Source: Sphaerochaetaceae bacterium
GTDB lineage: Bacteria > Spirochaetota > Spirochaetia > Sphaerochaetales > Sphaerochaetaceae
Length of the DNA stretch: 8,737 nucleotides
Direction: 5' to 3'
Assembly: GCA_023231265.1 (NCBI GenBank)
Contig: JALNVT010000097.1
Location: forward strand, 1-8,737
A model generated the notes under the pieces. It saw only the letters and a program-made list of their open reading frames with translations. It made no database searches and was not told the DNA's origin. A program made the position numbers and the translations under genes. Shown here piece after piece: positions 6,257-8,737 of the stretch; the stretch's first letter is position 1, and each line of letters begins with the position of its first letter.

Positions 6257-7184
6257 TTTTAATTTTCCCCTTCATATATTTTATAATTTCTTCAGTAAGT
6301 TTCACCCTACTTGATCTATACAGCAACAGCACATGATGTGAATGACTGTAGTTCTTCATCCTTGTAACTCTTCCTTCATAATCTTTAGATCCATTTTCTT
6401 TAGCAATGATCCCAAAATTTTTAAAAGGAACAGTCTTATCTCCTGTATCATGAATCGAAAGTAATGGACATGTCAACTTATTAAATTCTTTTCTTACGAT
6501 TTTCTCTGCTTTTATCAAACTCAGTGATTGATTGAAGAACAAACCATGATATCCAGTCCAATCTTCATTTCCATCCTCACTATCTATACCATTTACAGTA
6601 TTTGCACCTATGCTCTTCACAAAGATGTTCAAGATACGAGTGAAAGCCCAATATTTATTTGAAATGATTCTATCTTTAATACTGTTGAATACTATTGGTG
6701 CTGAAATTGTTATTATAGCATTTGGCTCCATTTCTGTACCACTGTATTTCTCACCAAACTTGAGTGTCATGAGACCACCCATACTTGTTCCCAAAACAAA
6801 TACATTTTTATATTTTTTCTTGAGCTCTTCATACCTACGACACTCAAAATCAAACCACTGAGTGAAGTTAGTTTTCACAAAATCGTCTGGACTTGTTCCA
6901 AAACCTGGCATCAGATAAGCATAGGTATCTATTCCACTGTCATACATCTTCTTGGAGCTGTATTCATATACATGAGGAGTGGAAGGAAATCCATGTATCA
7001 TCAAGATAGCAGTGTCTGCTTTTTCATCTTCATGAATTCGTATTATGCTGTGACATCTTGGTGCAAAGCATTTTGATTCATCAGTGTCAATTGGTTCCAC
7101 ATTCCTATCGTGATAGAAAACCAATGTGATGCTCCATGTAAGAAGCAAAATTATAAAAATTATTATTATTAAAGGTATTCTCAT
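6249..7184 (-). CDS. Membrane-anchored alpha/beta hydrolase (Est30/monoacylglycerol lipase-like carboxylesterase)
   Basis: This is a serine hydrolase of the alpha/beta fold, probably an esterase or lipase acting on short acyl or glycerolipid esters. Residues 4-23 form one hydrophobic segment after M-R, a signal anchor that would place the enzyme on the outer face of the inner membrane; no lipobox follows. Strand I-L-M-I-H-G-F-P (60-67) holds the oxyanion-hole H-G motif. The nucleophile elbow is G-T-S-M-G-G with Ser134; H-D-T-G-D-K-T-V-P (245-253) gives the acid Asp249; S-H-S-H-H-V (280-285) gives the base, probably His284. A cap region lies between about 165 and 235. The arrangement recalls Est30-type carboxylesterases, including the D-x-x-x-P step after the acid. 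At 311 residues it is longer than Est30 mainly through the N-terminal anchor. No Shine-Dalgarno precedes the ATG; see the promoter. It overlaps the deaminase start by 8 bp. Confidence 0.9.
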   Translation of the reverse strand: MRIPLIIIIFIILLLTWSITLVFYHDRNVEPIDTDESKCFAPRCHSIIRIHEDEKADTAILMIHGFPSTPHVYEYSSKKMYDSGIDTYAYLMPGFGTSPDDFVKTNFTQWFDFECRRYEELKKKYKNVFVLGTSMGGLMTLKFGEKYSGTEMEPNAIITISAPIVFNSIKDRIISNKYWAFTRILNIFVKSIGANTVNGIDSEDGNEDWTGYHGLFFNQSLSLIKAEKIVRKEFNKLTCPLLSIHDTGDKTVPFKNFGIIAKENGSKDYEGRVTRMKNYSHSHHVLLLYRSSRVKLTEEIIKYMKGKIKNA

Positions 7185-7200
7185 AATAATTCATAATAAC
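7181..7200. repeat. Two 10-bp tandem copies over the hydrolase start
   Basis: The + strand reads TCATAATAAT then TCATAATAAC, differing only at the last base. On the - strand each copy contains TTATTATGA, so one copy supplies the promoter -10 TATTAT and the other the ATG start of the hydrolase. It may be a simple duplication or low-complexity AT sequence. Confidence 0.6.
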
Positions 7201-7221
7201 TGACTTATATTAATTTAACAA
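7193..7221 (-). promoter_or_regulatory. Sigma70-like promoter of the hydrolase-deaminase genes
   Basis: On the - strand TTGTTA (7221-7216, 4 of 6 of the -35) is separated by exactly 17 nt from TATTAT (7198-7193, 5 of 6 of the -10). Only 8 nt lie between the -10 and the ATG at 7184, so transcription would begin at or within a base or two of the start codon. It sits just past the terminator of the preceding operon, a sensible place for a new promoter. Confidence 0.55.
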
Positions 7222-7228
7222 CTGAAAT

Positions 7229-7263
7229 AAAAAATTCTCCCCCAAAATTAATTGAGAGAGAAC
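7229..7263 (-). terminator. Intrinsic terminator of the sodium-pump decarboxylase operon
   Basis: On the - strand a 12-bp stem (7263-7252 with 7245-7234, three G-T wobbles) closes the 6-nt loop TTAATT. The stem contains a run of five G and is followed by a T run (7234-7229). It starts 24 nt after the beta-subunit stop and ends 8 nt before the hydrolase -35 box. Confidence 0.88.
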
Positions 7264-7287
7264 TATTTTTAAGTGTTTACTGAACTA

Positions 7288-8484
7288 CTAAACTAAAATT
7301 TCCATTGTTGGAACTACAGCCAATAGAACACCAGCTGCTACAGCAGAGCCCAAAACACCAGCTACGTTTGGTCCCATAGCATGCATCAATAAGAAGTTCT
7401 GAGGATTGTCTTCCTGTCCAACTTTACTTGATACACGAGCTGCCATAGGAACAGCTGATACACCAGCAGAACCAATTAATGGGTTTACTGGGTGCTTTGA
7501 AAGCTTGTTCATGAACTTAGCAATTAGAATACCTGTAGCTGTACCGATTGAGAATGCAACCAATCCTAATAACAAAATACCTAAAGTATTTAAGTTCAAG
7601 AAGTGTGATGATTCCATCTTTGAGCCAACAGCCAATCCTAAGAAGATTGTAACAATGTTCATCAATGAATTCTGCATTGTGTCACTCAATCTGTTAACAA
7701 CACCACTTTCTTTTGCAAGGTTACCAAACATAAGGGAACCTAGAAGAGGAGTTGCAGATGGAAGTAACAATGCACATACCAATAATACTGCAATTGGGAA
7801 TAAGATCTTCTCAAGTTTTGATACAGGTTTTAACTGTTCCATCTTGATCAATCTTTCTTCTTTAGTTGTCAATGCTCTCATGATAGGTGGTTGAATAATT
7901 GGAACCAAAGCCATGTATGAGTAAGCAGCTACAGCAATAGAACCCAAAAGTTCTGGCTTAAGTCTACTTGTAACATAAATAGCTGTAGGACCATCGGCAC
8001 CACCAATGATACCAATAGATGCTGCAGAGTGTAAGTCGAAGTTAATACCAGGAACAAAGTTCAATGCCAATGCGCCTAATAAAGCAACGAAAATACCAAA
8101 CTGTGCAGCTGCACCTAAAATTAAAGTCTTAGGGTTAGCAATTAACGGACCAAAGTCTGTCATAGCCCCAACACCCATGAATATAATTATTGGGAACAAT
8201 CCAGTGCTAATACCTGAATCGAATAATAATTTAATAAAACCTGCAGCACCATTATTAGGGTCTGTACCTGCAATGAATGCTAGAGGGATATTTGATAATA
8301 TACAACCAAAACCAATTGGTAGTAATAATAAAGGTTCAAAACCCTTTTTTATAGCCAAGTAAATCAATAACATACCAACAAGGATCATTATAAAGTTACC
8401 GGCTCCAAATTCGGATCCAGCCATACCTAAGAAGCCATAAACTCCTGTAGACTGTCCTAATTGTGAAAACGCTGTACCAATCAT
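7288..8484 (-). CDS. oadB: Na+-translocating decarboxylase beta subunit (OadB/MmdB/GcdB family)
   Basis: This integral membrane subunit decarboxylates carboxybiotin and couples the release of CO2 to Na+ export. The 398-residue protein is highly hydrophobic, with about ten membrane segments spread from residue 30 to the C-terminus and a cytoplasmic loop near 203-225. The family hallmark G-G-A-D-G-P-T-A-I-Y is at 161-170; Asp164 matches the essential Na+/H+-binding Asp of the Klebsiella beta subunit (D203). The conserved C-terminal M-G-P-N-V-A-G-V-L-G-S-A-V at 370-382 contains the Asn and Ser also tied to Na+ translocation. The ATG has AGGGAG at 8495-8500, which overlaps the stop of the upstream biotin-carrier gene by one base (15-nt gap). 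The subunit is shared by oxaloacetate, methylmalonyl-CoA and glutaconyl-CoA decarboxylases, so the substrate depends on the alpha subunit outside the window and the gene symbol is provisional. Confidence 0.95.
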   Translation of the reverse strand: MIGTAFSQLGQSTGVYGFLGMAGSEFGAGNFIMILVGMLLIYLAIKKGFEPLLLLPIGFGCILSNIPLAFIAGTDPNNGAAGFIKLLFDSGISTGLFPIIIFMGVGAMTDFGPLIANPKTLILGAAAQFGIFVALLGALALNFVPGINFDLHSAASIGIIGGADGPTAIYVTSRLKPELLGSIAVAAYSYMALVPIIQPPIMRALTTKEERLIKMEQLKPVSKLEKILFPIAVLLVCALLLPSATPLLGSLMFGNLAKESGVVNRLSDTMQNSLMNIVTIFLGLAVGSKMESSHFLNLNTLGILLLGLVAFSIGTATGILIAKFMNKLSKHPVNPLIGSAGVSAVPMAARVSSKVGQEDNPQNFLLMHAMGPNVAGVLGSAVAAGVLLAVVPTMEILV

Positions 8485-8499
8485 ACGCTTTATACTCCC

Positions 8500-8737
8500 T
8501 TAGCCTATTACGATTAAATCATCGTCTGAATTAACTTGATCACCTTGAGCTACACAAATCTCAGTAATTGTTCCAGCAGCTGGAGCAAAAATCTCATTTT
8601 CCATCTTCATAGCTTCCATTACCATTAGGCTATCGCCTTCTGCTACAGAATCACCAACTTTTACGTTGAAACGAAGAGCAAGACCTGGCATTGGAGCTTT
8701 AACAGTTGTACCTGCGCCTGAAGCAACAGGAGCAGCA
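8500..8737 (-). CDS. Biotin carboxyl carrier domain of the Na+-pump decarboxylase (N-terminus outside window)
   Basis: The frame is open from 8736 to the TAA at 8502-8500, giving the last 78 residues; the true start lies right of the window, and the internal ATG at 8691 is not a likely start because the domain begins before it. An Ala/Pro/Gly/Thr linker (A-A-P-V-A-S-G-A-G) leads into a biotinyl/lipoyl domain: V-K-A-P-M-P-G-L at about 12-19, then E-A-M-K-M-E-N with the biotinylated Lys at fragment residue 44. That Lys is 34 residues from the C-terminus, the normal spacing. The domain swings CO2 from the carboxyltransferase alpha subunit to the membrane beta subunit encoded 15 bp downstream. 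It may be a separate carrier protein, as in methylmalonyl-CoA decarboxylases, or the C-terminal domain of an OadA-type alpha subunit; the visible part cannot decide. Confidence 0.93.
   Translation of the reverse strand, partial: AAPVASGAGTTVKAPMPGLALRFNVKVGDSVAEGDSLMVMEAMKMENEIFAPAAGTITEICVAQGDQVNSDDDLIVIG

Noticed and set aside
7406..7894. Open frame of 162 codons on the + strand
   Set aside because: It lies fully antisense to the well-supported beta-subunit gene, has no family motif, and its length reflects the codon bias of the opposite strand.
8500..8691. Start of the biotin carrier at the ATG at 8691
   Set aside because: The frame stays open to the window edge with a typical Ala/Pro linker and the first strand of the biotinyl domain upstream of this Met.

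Overview
The window is AT-rich DNA from a bacterium with an outer membrane: it encodes a TolC-type outer-membrane efflux protein, a lipoprotein membrane-fusion adaptor and an RND pump. Shine-Dalgarno sites are clear at several genes (AAGGAG, AAGGAGG), which argues against Bacteroidota. A near hairpin-less adaptor like spirochaete BesA, a permissive SIS-C lipobox and a Na+-pumping decarboxylase suggest an anaerobic, host-associated spirochaete (Treponema-like). This assignment is inferred from gene content and style only; Negativicutes or another diderm lineage remain possible.

Left arm, + strand (1-4844): the 3' end of a TolC-like gene, then the adaptor (343-1284), the RND transporter (1284-4478) and a small PII-like protein (4478-4786). 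The last three genes are joined by TAATG stop/start overlaps, so they are one translationally coupled operon, closed by a strong intrinsic terminator at 4807-4844. The products would form a tripartite envelope exporter; the small cytoplasmic protein is a plausible regulator of the pump.

Middle, - strand (4966-7221): a membrane-anchored Est30-type alpha/beta hydrolase and a dCMP deaminase that reads like the animal enzyme overlap by 8 bp. A predicted lipoprotein of unknown function follows; it starts at a TTG codon behind a perfect AAGGAGG. A terminator at 4966-5005 ends this block, so the left arm and this block converge with separate terminators. The hydrolase has no visible Shine-Dalgarno, but a good promoter whose -10 box ends 8 nt before the ATG suggests a leaderless mRNA.

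Right arm, - strand (7229-8737): the membrane beta subunit of a Na+-translocating decarboxylase (OadB family) preceded by a biotin carrier domain (EAMKMEN) that runs off the window. Together they couple decarboxylation of a carboxybiotin intermediate to Na+ export. A strong terminator at 7229-7263 separates this operon from the hydrolase.

No tRNA, rRNA, CRISPR array, insertion sequence or phage gene was seen.
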